This document shows, one piece after another, positions 1 through 5,735 of a stretch of 9,166 nucleotides of DNA. The stretch is from an uncultured Aliarcobacter sp. (GTDB taxonomy: Bacteria > Campylobacterota > Campylobacteria > Campylobacterales > Arcobacteraceae), in assembly GCA_947629065.1 (NCBI GenBank), contig CANRCH010000068.1, positions 1 through 9,166 on the forward strand, written 5' to 3'. Position numbers and translations under genes: made by a program. Within the stretch, counting starts at the first letter, position 1. Each line of letters starts with the position of its first letter. The notes under the pieces were generated by a model. The model was not told the origin of the DNA. It made no database searches and worked only from the letters and a program-made list of their open reading frames with translations.

Positions 1-46
1 GAGAAGGAAAAATAGTTTCATAAATAGTGTTGTTTTTAGCATTCAT
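1..46 (-). CDS. 5' end of a gene running off the left edge (partial)
   Basis: A reading frame opens with ATG at 46-44 and stays open for 15 codons to the window edge (MNAKNNTIYETIFPS). It is divergent from the secreted-protein gene at 145. A weak purine stretch (AAGAT) lies a few bases upstream of the ATG, and a TATGAT-like -10 hexamer lies near 57-62 on the minus strand. The composition reads like a genuine cytosolic N-terminus, but only 15 residues are visible and no family can be named. Chance openness over 45 bases is quite possible, so this is tentative. Confidence 0.4.
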   Translation of the reverse strand, partial: MNAKNNTIYETIFPS

Positions 47-110
47 ATTTAATCTTATCATAAATATATGAAAAAATAATTTATATAAAAAGCTGTAATT
101 ACTTTTAATT

Positions 111-119
111 TAGTATAAT
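111..119 (+). promoter_or_regulatory. Promoter -10 region for the secreted-protein gene
   Basis: A perfect TATAAT hexamer sits at 114-119, preceded by TAG and an AT-rich stretch without a clear -35 box. This is the usual look of housekeeping promoters in Campylobacterota. It lies 25 bases before the ATG at 145, leaving a short leader that contains the AGGA ribosome site at 134-137. Confidence 0.55.
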
Positions 120-144
120 CTCATAAATTTTTTAGGAAGATAGT

Positions 145-771
145 ATGTATAAAAAAGTAATTCTTAGTTTTTTTGTAAGTGCTAGTTTTTTATTGGCACA
201 AGAAAAAGCTTATGATGTGAAATCTGCAATTATTGAATTTAATATTGTAGCTGAAGATAGTGCAAGTAAAGATTACTCAAAAGGAAAAACAAAACTCTAT
301 TTCAAAGATTTTGGAACTTTAGAGTTAAGTGATTCTACAATGATGCAAAGATATTTTAACGATATTGAAGAGGAAAGAGTAGTTACAAAAATAGAAAACT
401 CTAAAATGTACACAGTTGATTTTGAAAATGAGGTTATATTCTCTTCAAATCTAGCTTTCGATGAAGAGGGTTCAAGCAGACTTATTTTAAACAAAGAGAA
501 CCTTACAAATATGGGTGCAAAGTTTGTTGGAATTGAGAAAATTCTAGGTTATGATTGTGAAGTTTGGCAACTAGGTGATGATAGAATTTGGTCATATAAA
601 GGTGTTGCTTTAAAACAAATTAGCAAATCTTCAAGTGGAATGAAAATTGTTGAAGCAAAAATTGCAAACTTTAATATTGATATAAAAGATGATAAATTCA
701 GACTTCCAAAATATCCAGTAAAACAAATGGATGAGATGATTTCAAATGTTGAAGAAGAAGGGGAGTTTTAA
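145..771 (+). CDS. Secreted (periplasmic) hypothetical protein
   Basis: This 208-aa protein begins with a typical Sec signal peptide: Lys-Lys at residues 3-4, a hydrophobic core, and likely cleavage after Ala18 (FLLA|QE). No lipobox cysteine is present, so the mature protein is probably soluble in the periplasm. The mature part is rich in beta-strand-like alternation. It has a single Cys138 in the segment GYDCEVW, followed by DDRIWSYKGVALK. This 'GYxCxVW...W.YKGVALK' layout recalls DUF4412/LolA-like periplasmic proteins that bind hydrophobic ligands, but that is a resemblance by eye only. The start is supported by AGGA at 134-137 and a TATAAT box upstream. The gene ends tail-to-tail with the GH17 gene, the two stop codons overlapping by three bases, so no terminator fits between them. 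Confidence 0.85.
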   Translation: MYKKVILSFFVSASFLLAQEKAYDVKSAIIEFNIVAEDSASKDYSKGKTKLYFKDFGTLELSDSTMMQRYFNDIEEERVVTKIENSKMYTVDFENEVIFSSNLAFDEEGSSRLILNKENLTNMGAKFVGIEKILGYDCEVWQLGDDRIWSYKGVALKQISKSSSGMKIVEAKIANFNIDIKDDKFRLPKYPVKQMDEMISNVEEEGEF

Positions 772-2639
772 GCCCTACTTCTTCCATTTTCTTCTGAAAT
801 TTTATAAATAAGTAAAATTAAAGCAAATAGTCCTAAAACTACATTTGTAAGTAAAATTGAAGCTAAACAAAGCACAATTGCAAGATATAAAACTACTTTT
901 GATTTAAGAAAATTTGCAACTATTGCAAAAATTAAAGCTAAAAACCCTAAATGCCCAAAATATATACTCTTCCAAGTAAAATCCCTTAAAGCACAAAGCA
1001 TTCCAGCATTTTCTATACAAGTTATTTCAAAACTACTATTCATAATAAATGTGTATTTATATAAAAGAATAAAAACTAAAGCCAAAACTATAGGTAAAAT
1101 ATATTTTTTTATATCTTTTAAGCTACCTGCTCCTACATTTAAAATTGCTACAAAATAAAGCCCAAGAACTATCCAAATATTTGAAAAAATATTTAAATAT
1201 GTTTCACTTACAAATAAAACTACCAATGTAATAAACAAATATAAGGCTATTAATTTATCAAAAAGATTAAACTCCAACTCTTTTGTTTTTCCAAAAAGTA
1301 AATATAGTAAAGATATAACAATTAGCACAAATCCATAAATCTCAAAGTTCTCATATCTTCCGTTGTAAGCTAGTTTTGAAGATAAAATTAAAAAAGCAAA
1401 TATTGCCAAATATATTGCAATCTTTGAAACAAGCTCTTTTTTTGTACTTAAAATCTGCTCTAGTGTGAAATTATAAAAATATAAAACAAGTAGCAGTATT
1501 AAAACAGCCCAAACTCCTTCTAAATAGTTTCTTGAAATCACTAAATACTGCTCAATTTGTAAAGTAGTTAAAAGTGCAAAAACTGTATTAAAAGCTAAAA
1601 ATTCAACAATCTGTTTTCTACTAATTAAAACTTTTTTTAATTTCAGTACAAAAGCAAAAAATAGTACAAATGAGATTAATGCCAAAGTTTTATAGTTTGG
1701 AAAGTTTGAAACATCTCCTGCAAAAACTTTTTTATCAAGTCTCTGGGCATCAAAAAGCCCCCAATATCCACCAACAGCACCTTCACTAACTCTTTTCCAA
1801 GGTTGATCAAAAGCTTCAATGATATTATATTGCCAAGAGTTATCATTTGCTAGTTTTACAAAATCTCTTACATATTTTGCTTGATTTATCTTACTTGCTA
1901 CTGCATCTTCTCTGGCTCTTCCTTCACTTGGCCATCCTGTTTCACCTATTAAAATATTTTGTGTATCAAGCTCTTTTTCTACATCTATTCTAACATTTTT
2001 TACATGATTTATAGAGTCTTCAATATTTTGTGGGTCATCTTCCCAATATGGTAAAATATGGATTGTCACAAAATCAGTGTAATCTTTTAGTACTTTATTT
2101 TGTAACCAAAACTCCCAAACATCGGCATAAGTTACTTTTATATTCGAAGGAACTTTAGCTTTTACATCTTTTATATGATTTATTAATCTTGCTTGACTTG
2201 CATCTTTTCTTAATAAAACTTCATTTCCTACAATCACAGCTTTTATATTTTTATAAATTTGCGATAATCTTATAGCTTCATCAACTTCTTCTTGTGAAGC
2301 TTTTTCATCCTTACTTATCCAAATTCCCATCAAAACTTCAAGATTTAAATCACTTGCAACTCTGTAAACATTTTCAAGCCCAATAGTTGAATATGTTCTA
2401 ACACAGTTTGTATATTGCGAAAGAAGTTCTAAATCTTTTCTAATATTCTCTTCTTTTAGAACTAAGCCTTTATCAAATAAAAAAGGTGATTCATCTTTCC
2501 CAAAAGGTGCATAAGATACACATTGTAGTTTTGAAAAAGTGTTTGAATCATCTTTATAAACAGCTTTTTCGCCCAAATATTGCCAAAAAAATAGCAAAAA
2601 AAGTACACTTAAAAAGCTTAAAAAAACTCTTGTTTTCAT
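768..2639 (-). CDS. GH17-family glucan-active enzyme with C-terminal polytopic membrane domain
   Basis: The protein has 623 aa from the chosen start. Residues 5-20 form an N-terminal membrane anchor or signal. Residues 38-300 form a glycoside hydrolase family 17 (beta-1,3-glucanase type) TIM barrel: the opening CVSYAPF, the acid/base Glu140 in VIVGNE and the nucleophile Glu233 in IGETGWPSEG are all present, as is the late barrel segment EAFDQPWK. Residues from about 318 to the end hold roughly eleven hydrophobic membrane segments. GH17 domains joined to membrane segments occur in proteobacterial beta-glucan synthesis or branching proteins of the NdvC type, so a transglycosylase or remodelling role in a periplasmic or exported glucan is plausible; the substrate is not shown by sequence. 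ATG at 2639 is preferred over an in-frame ATG at 2672 because it has AGGA at a good distance, whereas the upstream one has no SD and lies inside proA. The gene starts 7 bases after the proA stop, so the two are probably co-transcribed. Confidence 0.85.
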   Translation of the reverse strand: MKTRVFLSFLSVLFLLFFWQYLGEKAVYKDDSNTFSKLQCVSYAPFGKDESPFLFDKGLVLKEENIRKDLELLSQYTNCVRTYSTIGLENVYRVASDLNLEVLMGIWISKDEKASQEEVDEAIRLSQIYKNIKAVIVGNEVLLRKDASQARLINHIKDVKAKVPSNIKVTYADVWEFWLQNKVLKDYTDFVTIHILPYWEDDPQNIEDSINHVKNVRIDVEKELDTQNILIGETGWPSEGRAREDAVASKINQAKYVRDFVKLANDNSWQYNIIEAFDQPWKRVSEGAVGGYWGLFDAQRLDKKVFAGDVSNFPNYKTLALISFVLFFAFVLKLKKVLISRKQIVEFLAFNTVFALLTTLQIEQYLVISRNYLEGVWAVLILLLVLYFYNFTLEQILSTKKELVSKIAIYLAIFAFLILSSKLAYNGRYENFEIYGFVLIVISLLYLLFGKTKELEFNLFDKLIALYLFITLVVLFVSETYLNIFSNIWIVLGLYFVAILNVGAGSLKDIKKYILPIVLALVFILLYKYTFIMNSSFEITCIENAGMLCALRDFTWKSIYFGHLGFLALIFAIVANFLKSKVVLYLAIVLCLASILLTNVVLGLFALILLIYKISEENGRSRA

Positions 2640-2644
2640 ATTTA

Positions 2645-2648
2645 TCCT
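2645..2648 (-). promoter_or_regulatory. Ribosome binding site deciding the GH17 gene start
   Basis: On the minus strand the proA stop codon reads into TAGGATAAATATG. The AGGA overlaps the stop codon and lies 5 bases before the ATG at 2639. Terminating ribosomes on proA would stop on top of it, suggesting translational coupling. Confidence 0.6.
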
Positions 2649-3885
2649 ATTTTCTAGTTTGTCCACTACCATAAATTTTGTATTTAAAAGTAGTTAAATC
2701 ATTTATTCCCATAGGACCTCTTGAGTGAAGCTTATTTGTAGAGATTCCAACTTCAGCACCAAGTCCAAACTCCCCACCATCTGTAAATCTTGTACTTGCA
2801 TTTGCATAAACACAAGCTGCATCAACTTCATTTAAAAACTTATTTACAGATGTATAGTTTTCACTTAAAATGGCTTCTGAGTGTCCTGAACCATATTTTT
2901 GAATATGTTTTATAGCTTCATCAAGATTTTTTACTACTTTTATATTTAAAGTATTTTCTAAATACTCATTATCAAAAAAATCCTCTTCAAGAGGAAGTGC
3001 ATTTTTAAATAGTTTTATACTCTCATCACAAGCAAAAATCTTTGTATTATTAATTTCAAGTGCTTCATCTAAGGCTACATAAAGATGTGGCAATATTTTT
3101 TCGTGAATTAAAAGCGTTTCAAGTGCATTACAAGCACTTGGTCTTTGGCACTTCGCATTTACAACAATATCAACAACTTTTCCAATAGCTGCATCAACAT
3201 CCACATATGTATGACAAACACCTTTATCATGTTTAATTACAGGAATACTTGAATTCTCACTAATAAATCTAATAAGTGCTTCACCACCTCTTGGAACTAT
3301 TAAGTCCACAAATTTATCCTCTTTTATTAGCTTTGCAACACCTTCACGGCTACTATCAGGTAGAAGTGAAACAGCTTCTATTGGTAAATCATTGTTTTTT
3401 AGGACTTCTCTTAATATTTTTGCAATAGCTTGATTTGAATTTTCAGCTTCTTTTCCACCCTTTAACACACAAACATTTCCACTTTTAAAACAAAGTGCCG
3501 CTGTATCACTTGTAACATTTGGTCGGCTTTCATAAATTATTCCAATAACTCCAATTGGAATTGATACTTTTTGTATATGAAGATTATCTTTTGTAAGCCA
3601 TCCATCAAGCACTCTTCCAACAGGTTCTGTTTGAGATGCAATTTGCTTAATTGCATTTGCCATATCAAGAACTCTTTTTTCATCTAAAAAAAGTCTATCT
3701 TGCATGGCTGTACTTAAATTATTTAATCTTGCAGCTTTCATATCTTTGATGTTTTCATCAATTATAAACTCACTGTTTTTTATTAAAGCATCTGCCATTT
3801 CGTTTAAAACACGATTTTTTGTCGCACTATCAAGTGTAGCAACAACTCTACTACTATCTTTTGCCCTTTGTAAAAATTCTTTCAT
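2647..3885 (-). CDS. proA: Gamma-glutamyl phosphate reductase (proline biosynthesis)
   Basis: This 412-aa protein matches the usual length of ProA (about 415 aa). It reduces gamma-glutamyl phosphate to glutamate-5-semialdehyde with NADPH in the cytoplasm, the second step of proline synthesis after ProB. Recognisable family segments are IPIGVIGIIYESRPNVTSD (residues 109-127), the cofactor-binding GNVCVLKGGKEA (136-147), NAKCQRPSACNALETLL (243-259), which carries the catalytic Cys252 of the aldehyde dehydrogenase fold, and the C-terminal GPMGINDLTTFKY. All key residues are present and the gene looks intact. The ATG is preceded by AGGAA. A TGTGTATATT extended -10-like sequence at 3910-3919 (minus) could give it its own promoter in the 44-base gap after the HTH gene. 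proB is not in the window. The GH17 gene follows after 7 bases. Confidence 0.97.
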   Translation of the reverse strand: MKEFLQRAKDSSRVVATLDSATKNRVLNEMADALIKNSEFIIDENIKDMKAARLNNLSTAMQDRLFLDEKRVLDMANAIKQIASQTEPVGRVLDGWLTKDNLHIQKVSIPIGVIGIIYESRPNVTSDTAALCFKSGNVCVLKGGKEAENSNQAIAKILREVLKNNDLPIEAVSLLPDSSREGVAKLIKEDKFVDLIVPRGGEALIRFISENSSIPVIKHDKGVCHTYVDVDAAIGKVVDIVVNAKCQRPSACNALETLLIHEKILPHLYVALDEALEINNTKIFACDESIKLFKNALPLEEDFFDNEYLENTLNIKVVKNLDEAIKHIQKYGSGHSEAILSENYTSVNKFLNEVDAACVYANASTRFTDGGEFGLGAEVGISTNKLHSRGPMGINDLTTFKYKIYGSGQTRK

Positions 3886-3909
3886 AAAAATTCCTAATTA
3901 TTTTTTATT

Positions 3910-3919
3910 AATATACACA
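3910..3919 (-). promoter_or_regulatory. proA: Possible extended -10 promoter for proA
   Basis: The minus strand reads TGTGTATATT, which resembles an extended -10 (TGnTATAAT), 25 bases upstream of the proA start. It lies in the short gap after the HTH gene. AT-richness makes chance matches common. Confidence 0.35.
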
Positions 3920-3929
3920 AATGTCGCTT

Positions 3930-4160
3930 TTAAGACTCTAAACTATTGCAAATTCCACTGTTTTTTATAACTCTTTGTAACTCTTTATGTTTTTGATTTT
4001 CAATATATAATTCAAGCCAAGAATCCACCCAATATGGAATAGTTCTTCCATTATTTCCCCATGAATTAACGCTTTGATACTTTAAGCCAAAAATTTGGGC
4101 AAATGATTTTTTGTTTAGACTCGCTTTTTTTAATTTTATTTTAAACTCTATTTTTTCCAT
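3930..4160 (-). CDS. Small XRE-like helix-turn-helix DNA-binding protein
   Basis: This 76-aa protein consists of little more than one HTH domain. The segment LNKKSFAQIFGLKYQSVNSW (residues 15-34) has the XRE/Cro pattern: 'F A x x F G L', a turn, then a recognition helix 'Q S V N S W'. It is followed by GRTIPYWVDSWLELY, as in small phage-type repressors where 'x x x I P x W V' closes the domain. There is no ligand-binding or dimerisation domain beyond a short basic tail. A strong ribosome site (GGAGAAG) lies just upstream of the ATG. The gene is divergent from the small ORF at 4285 and shares with it an AT-rich promoter region containing a 9-bp palindrome, so autoregulation or control of the rightward operon is plausible but inferred. 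It is co-directional with proA, 44 bases upstream. Confidence 0.75.
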   Translation of the reverse strand: MEKIEFKIKLKKASLNKKSFAQIFGLKYQSVNSWGNNGRTIPYWVDSWLELYIENQKHKELQRVIKNSGICNSLES

Positions 4161-4181
4161 ACTTCTCCATTTATATTCAAA

Positions 4182-4187
4182 AGTATA
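4182..4187 (-). promoter_or_regulatory. Likely -10 box of the HTH gene
   Basis: The minus strand reads TATACT here, one mismatch from consensus and 21 bases before the ATG at 4160. The corresponding -35 position would fall at about 4203-4210, inside the palindrome at 4202-4225, so a protein bound there could block this promoter. Confidence 0.4.
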
Positions 4188-4201
4188 TCTTTAAAATATT
4201 A

Positions 4202-4225
4202 AAAATATATAAAAGCATATATTTT
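4202..4225. repeat. 9-bp perfect inverted repeat in a divergent promoter region
   Basis: AAAATATAT (4202-4210) and ATATATTTT (4217-4225) are exact reverse complements separated by AAAAGC. The repeat lies between the divergent starts of the HTH gene (4160, minus) and the small ORF (4285, plus). Its place suggests an operator for the small XRE-like protein. Only A and T are involved, so chance must be considered. It lacks a T-run and GC stem, so it is not a terminator. Confidence 0.4.
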
Positions 4226-4245
4226 AAGCCTATAATAATTTTAAT

Positions 4246-4256
4246 TTAGATAAAAT
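4246..4256 (+). promoter_or_regulatory. Probable promoter -10 region for the small ORF at 4285
   Basis: TTAGATAAAAT followed by CTATATAAA closely mirrors the TTAGTATAATCTCATAAA arrangement before the gene at 145. The hexamer is TAAAAT (4251-4256), with about 28 bases to the ATG. A second TATAAT lies at 4231-4236. Confidence 0.4.
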
Positions 4257-4284
4257 CTATATAAATATTTAAAAAGGAATTTTT

Positions 4285-4398
4285 ATGAAAATTAAAGCTT
4301 TTTTAGAGAGTGGAAGATTTGTTTTTGTTAAGGTTTTAGGATTTGAAGATCTTAAAAAACTAGCTTCAAAATACTCAAGGTGGGAATATATTTCATAA
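4285..4398 (+). CDS. Small hypothetical protein, 37 aa
   Basis: A short frame runs from ATG at 4285 to TAA at 4396-4398 and encodes 37 aa beginning MKIKAFLESG and ending SRWEYIS. It has AAGGA eight bases before the ATG and a plausible -10 box upstream. The product reads like a compact alpha/beta fold: a first strand 'MKIKAFL', a second 'RFVFVKVLG', an amphipathic helix 'EDLKKLASKY' and the final 'RWEYIS'. This alternation of hydrophobic and charged residues is not expected from random AT-rich DNA. I do not recognise the family. It heads the plus-strand group ending in the RNase H-like gene, although the next gene seems to have its own promoter. Confidence 0.6.
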   Translation: MKIKAFLESGRFVFVKVLGFEDLKKLASKYSRWEYIS

Positions 4399-4403
4399 GT
4401 TTT

Positions 4404-4412
4404 TGCTAGAAT
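4404..4412 (+). promoter_or_regulatory. Extended -10 promoter for the 4441 operon
   Basis: TGCTAGAAT (TG at 4404-4405, TAGAAT at 4407-4412) matches the extended -10 pattern TGnTATAAT with one mismatch. It sits 28 bases before the ATG at 4441. It would drive the three-gene set 4441-5640 independently of the small ORF. Confidence 0.45.
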
Positions 4413-4440
4413 AAAAAATAACAATTTTTAGGAAAACTTA

Positions 4441-4722
4441 ATGAGTATAAAAGATATTGTAAAATCAAAGTCAAAAGAACTTTTTGATTATCCAAAAATA
4501 AAAAGTAATCAATTAAAAGATAAAATAAATCTAAAAATTAGAGAAAAAGCAATCATCGCTACAAAAGCTAGATTGGTTGAAAATCACAAAACTTTTGATG
4601 ATTTTAGTGATGAAGATTTGGAAATAATAATTGCAGATGAAGAGAGAAAAATAGTTGATGATTTAAAAACAAAATCCCTTGTTGTAGCACTTGCTGCCCT
4701 TGGAATAAACTTTTTTGTTTAA
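4441..4722 (+). CDS. Hypothetical protein, 93 aa, charged with hydrophobic C-terminus
   Basis: I do not recognise this protein. It is highly charged and mostly helical in appearance: a Lys-rich N-terminal half (residues 1-45), an acidic middle with DDFSDEDLEIIIADEER (about 54-70), and a short hydrophobic tail SLVVALAALGINFFV (79-93) that could be a membrane or packing helix. No signal peptide or known motif is seen. An AGGA ribosome site precedes the ATG. It is followed after 9 bases by the two-segment membrane protein and then the RNase H-like gene, so the three are likely one operon. The hydrophobic tail next to a membrane-protein gene could mean the two interact, which is inference only. 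Confidence 0.75.
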   Translation: MSIKDIVKSKSKELFDYPKIKSNQLKDKINLKIREKAIIATKARLVENHKTFDDFSDEDLEIIIADEERKIVDDLKTKSLVVALAALGINFFV

Positions 4723-4731
4723 GGCAAACTT

Positions 4732-5121
4732 ATGTTTAAACAGATGAAATCTGCACTTTTTTGGTACTATTTATTTAAATTTAGAAAAAGGGCAATAATT
4801 ATTGTTTTACTTTTATTAATTGCACTTTTTTCAAACTTTATTTATGCAGATATTGTAGAGTATTTAAAGCTAAAAAATCGTTTACAATATCTTGAAATTG
4901 CACTTATTTTAAAGTGGATTATAATTATTTTTAATCTTACTTTTTCTATATATCTGATTTTAACTCTATTTAAAAAAGATGATGAGTTTGAAGAAAAAGA
5001 GAAAAATAAGCCAAAAAAGGATGATATAAAACACTCAGCAAAAGATTTTTCACAAAGAGAAAAAGATTTACTATATAAAAAAACACTCAAAACAAAAGCT
5101 GATATGCTATTAGGAAAGTGA
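4732..5121 (+). CDS. Small inner-membrane protein with two membrane segments
   Basis: This 129-aa protein has a basic N-terminus (KFRKR at residues 16-20), a first membrane segment at 21-38 (AIIIVLLLLIALFSNFIY), a short loop and a second segment at about 55-80. A long, strongly charged tail (81-129) is rich in Lys, Glu and Asp. By the positive-inside rule the N-terminus and the charged tail face the cytoplasm, with a short periplasmic loop between. No enzymatic motif is visible and I do not recognise the family. AAGG at 4721-4724, overlapping the upstream stop, serves as ribosome site. It lies between the 93-aa gene (9 bases) and the RNase H-like gene (6 bases), indicating co-transcription. 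Confidence 0.8.
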   Translation: MFKQMKSALFWYYLFKFRKRAIIIVLLLLIALFSNFIYADIVEYLKLKNRLQYLEIALILKWIIIIFNLTFSIYLILTLFKKDDEFEEKEKNKPKKDDIKHSAKDFSQREKDLLYKKTLKTKADMLLGK

Positions 5122-5127
5122 TTATTT

Positions 5128-5640
5128 ATGAAAACTTTGGAACTATTTGTGGATTCGAGTGTAAATCCACAAAGTAAAATAGCCTTTGCTTCTTATTTAG
5201 TTAAATATTATGAAAATATAGATTTAGAAATTTTTAAAAATAGTATTAAAAGTAAATTGTTTACAAATACAAGCTCCACAAAAGCTGAACTTCAAGCTTT
5301 TCTTTGGGCATTAGATGAGATTTTAAAAAATGGAATTCTAGAGCAAAATTTACAGATAAAAGTTTATACAGATTGCCAAAATATAATATCTTTAAACGAA
5401 AGAAAAGATAAATTAGAAAAAAATAATTTTTATTCAAAAACTGGAAAATCAATAAATAATGCTGAACTATATAAAAAGTTTTTTGAAAAAATAAAGAGTT
5501 TAAACATAGAGTTCATAAAAGTAAAAGGGCACAAAAAAACATCTTTAAAAGATGAAACTGATTTAGTTTTTTCTTTAGTTGATAAAGCTTCAAGAAAAAG
5601 TTTAAGAGATTATTTAAATGGTGCGGCTGAAGGGACTTGA
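5128..5640 (+). CDS. RNase H-fold protein (ribonuclease HI-like)
   Basis: The 170-aa protein has the layout of RNase HI (about 150-160 aa), which cuts the RNA strand of RNA:DNA hybrids in the cytoplasm. The acidic residues of the active site can be placed: Asp9 in LFVDSSV, Glu54 in TKAELQAFLWAL, Asp82 in VYTDCQNI and Asp152 in SLVDKASR. His135 in VKGHK sits where the catalytic-loop histidine is expected. It departs from classical RnhA in lacking the usual 'DGS...GGxG' opening (here DSSVNPQSKIAFASY), so it may be a divergent housekeeping enzyme or an RNase H-like protein with another nucleic acid substrate. AGGA at 5112-5115 is the ribosome site. Its last 22 bases overlap the 3' end of the opposite-strand tRNA-Leu fragment, so the terminal residues GAAEGT are encoded by tRNA sequence. 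It is the last chromosomal gene before the integrated element. Confidence 0.8.
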   Translation: MKTLELFVDSSVNPQSKIAFASYLVKYYENIDLEIFKNSIKSKLFTNTSSTKAELQAFLWALDEILKNGILEQNLQIKVYTDCQNIISLNERKDKLEKNNFYSKTGKSINNAELYKKFFEKIKSLNIEFIKVKGHKKTSLKDETDLVFSLVDKASRKSLRDYLNGAAEGT

Positions 5641-5671
5641 ACCCTTACAGCTGTTGCCACTACCACCTCAA
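5619..5671 (-). other. tRNA-Leu(GAG) 3' fragment, attachment site of the integrated element
   Basis: Read on the minus strand this is the 3' part of a type II tRNA. It has an anticodon loop TTGAGGT with anticodon GAG (5669-5667), the 3' anticodon stem GGTAG, and a variable arm TGGC-AACA-GCTG. The T arm is AAGGG-TTCAAGT-CCCTT, followed by the 3' acceptor strand CAGCCGC, discriminator A and encoded CCA (5621-5619). The partner 5' acceptor GCGGCTG, the D arm and the 5' anticodon stem (expected CTACC; CCGTC is found) are absent. The fragment is therefore not a working gene. Tyrosine integrases commonly recombine in the anticodon loop, and an integrase gene lies 65 bases away, so this is read as the displaced 3' end left by integration. 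The rebuilt tRNA would be at the other end of the element, outside the window. Confidence 0.8.
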
Positions 5672-5708
5672 GACGGAGATTTTCTCCATCAAATAGGTAC
5701 TTTGACTA

Positions 5709-5733
5709 CTACTGTGCAATATGTGTGCAGTAG
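5709..5733. repeat. Imperfect inverted repeat next to the attachment site
   Basis: CTACTG (5709-5714) and CAGTAG (5728-5733) are reverse complements. Inside them CA/TG pairs and two wobble pairs could extend the stem to about 10 bp in plus-sense RNA. TGTGCA also occurs twice in direct orientation. It lies between the integrase stop codon and the tRNA fragment. There is no T-run on either strand, so it does not look like an intrinsic terminator. Binding sites for the integrase or its directionality factor are a reasonable guess. Confidence 0.35.
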
Positions 5734-5735
5734 AA

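Noticed and set aside
297..494. 65-aa open frame on the minus strand
   Set aside because: It lies fully inside the secreted-protein gene on the other strand, with no ribosome site; it is a shadow of AT-rich coding DNA.
2640..2672. Upstream ATG at 2672 as start of the GH17 gene
   Set aside because: It lies inside proA and has no SD; the ATG at 2639 has a well-spaced AGGA and directly begins the membrane anchor.
2486..2674. 62-aa plus-strand frame across the GH17 start
   Set aside because: Antisense to the N-terminal part of the GH17 gene, Lys-rich and without a start signal.
3704..3970. 88-aa plus-strand frame over the start of proA
   Set aside because: Its hydrophobic stretch is the antisense reading of the proA N-terminus and the gap; no SD or promoter supports it.
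4842..5090. 82-aa minus-strand frame rich in Ser and Phe
   Set aside because: Antisense reading of the Lys/Glu-rich tail of the membrane protein; such Ser/Phe composition is typical of shadows.
5261..5452. 63-aa minus-strand frame
   Set aside because: Antisense to the RNase H-like gene with no expression signals.
5619..5710. A complete tRNA or tmRNA 3' domain
   Set aside because: No 5' acceptor GCGGCTG, no D arm and no matching 5' anticodon stem is found upstream on the minus strand; the tmRNA 3' consensus also does not fit, whereas the GAG anticodon loop and variable arm fit tRNA-Leu.
5709..5733. Rho-independent terminator for the integrase or RNase H-like gene
   Set aside because: The stem is imperfect and is not followed by a T-run on either strand.
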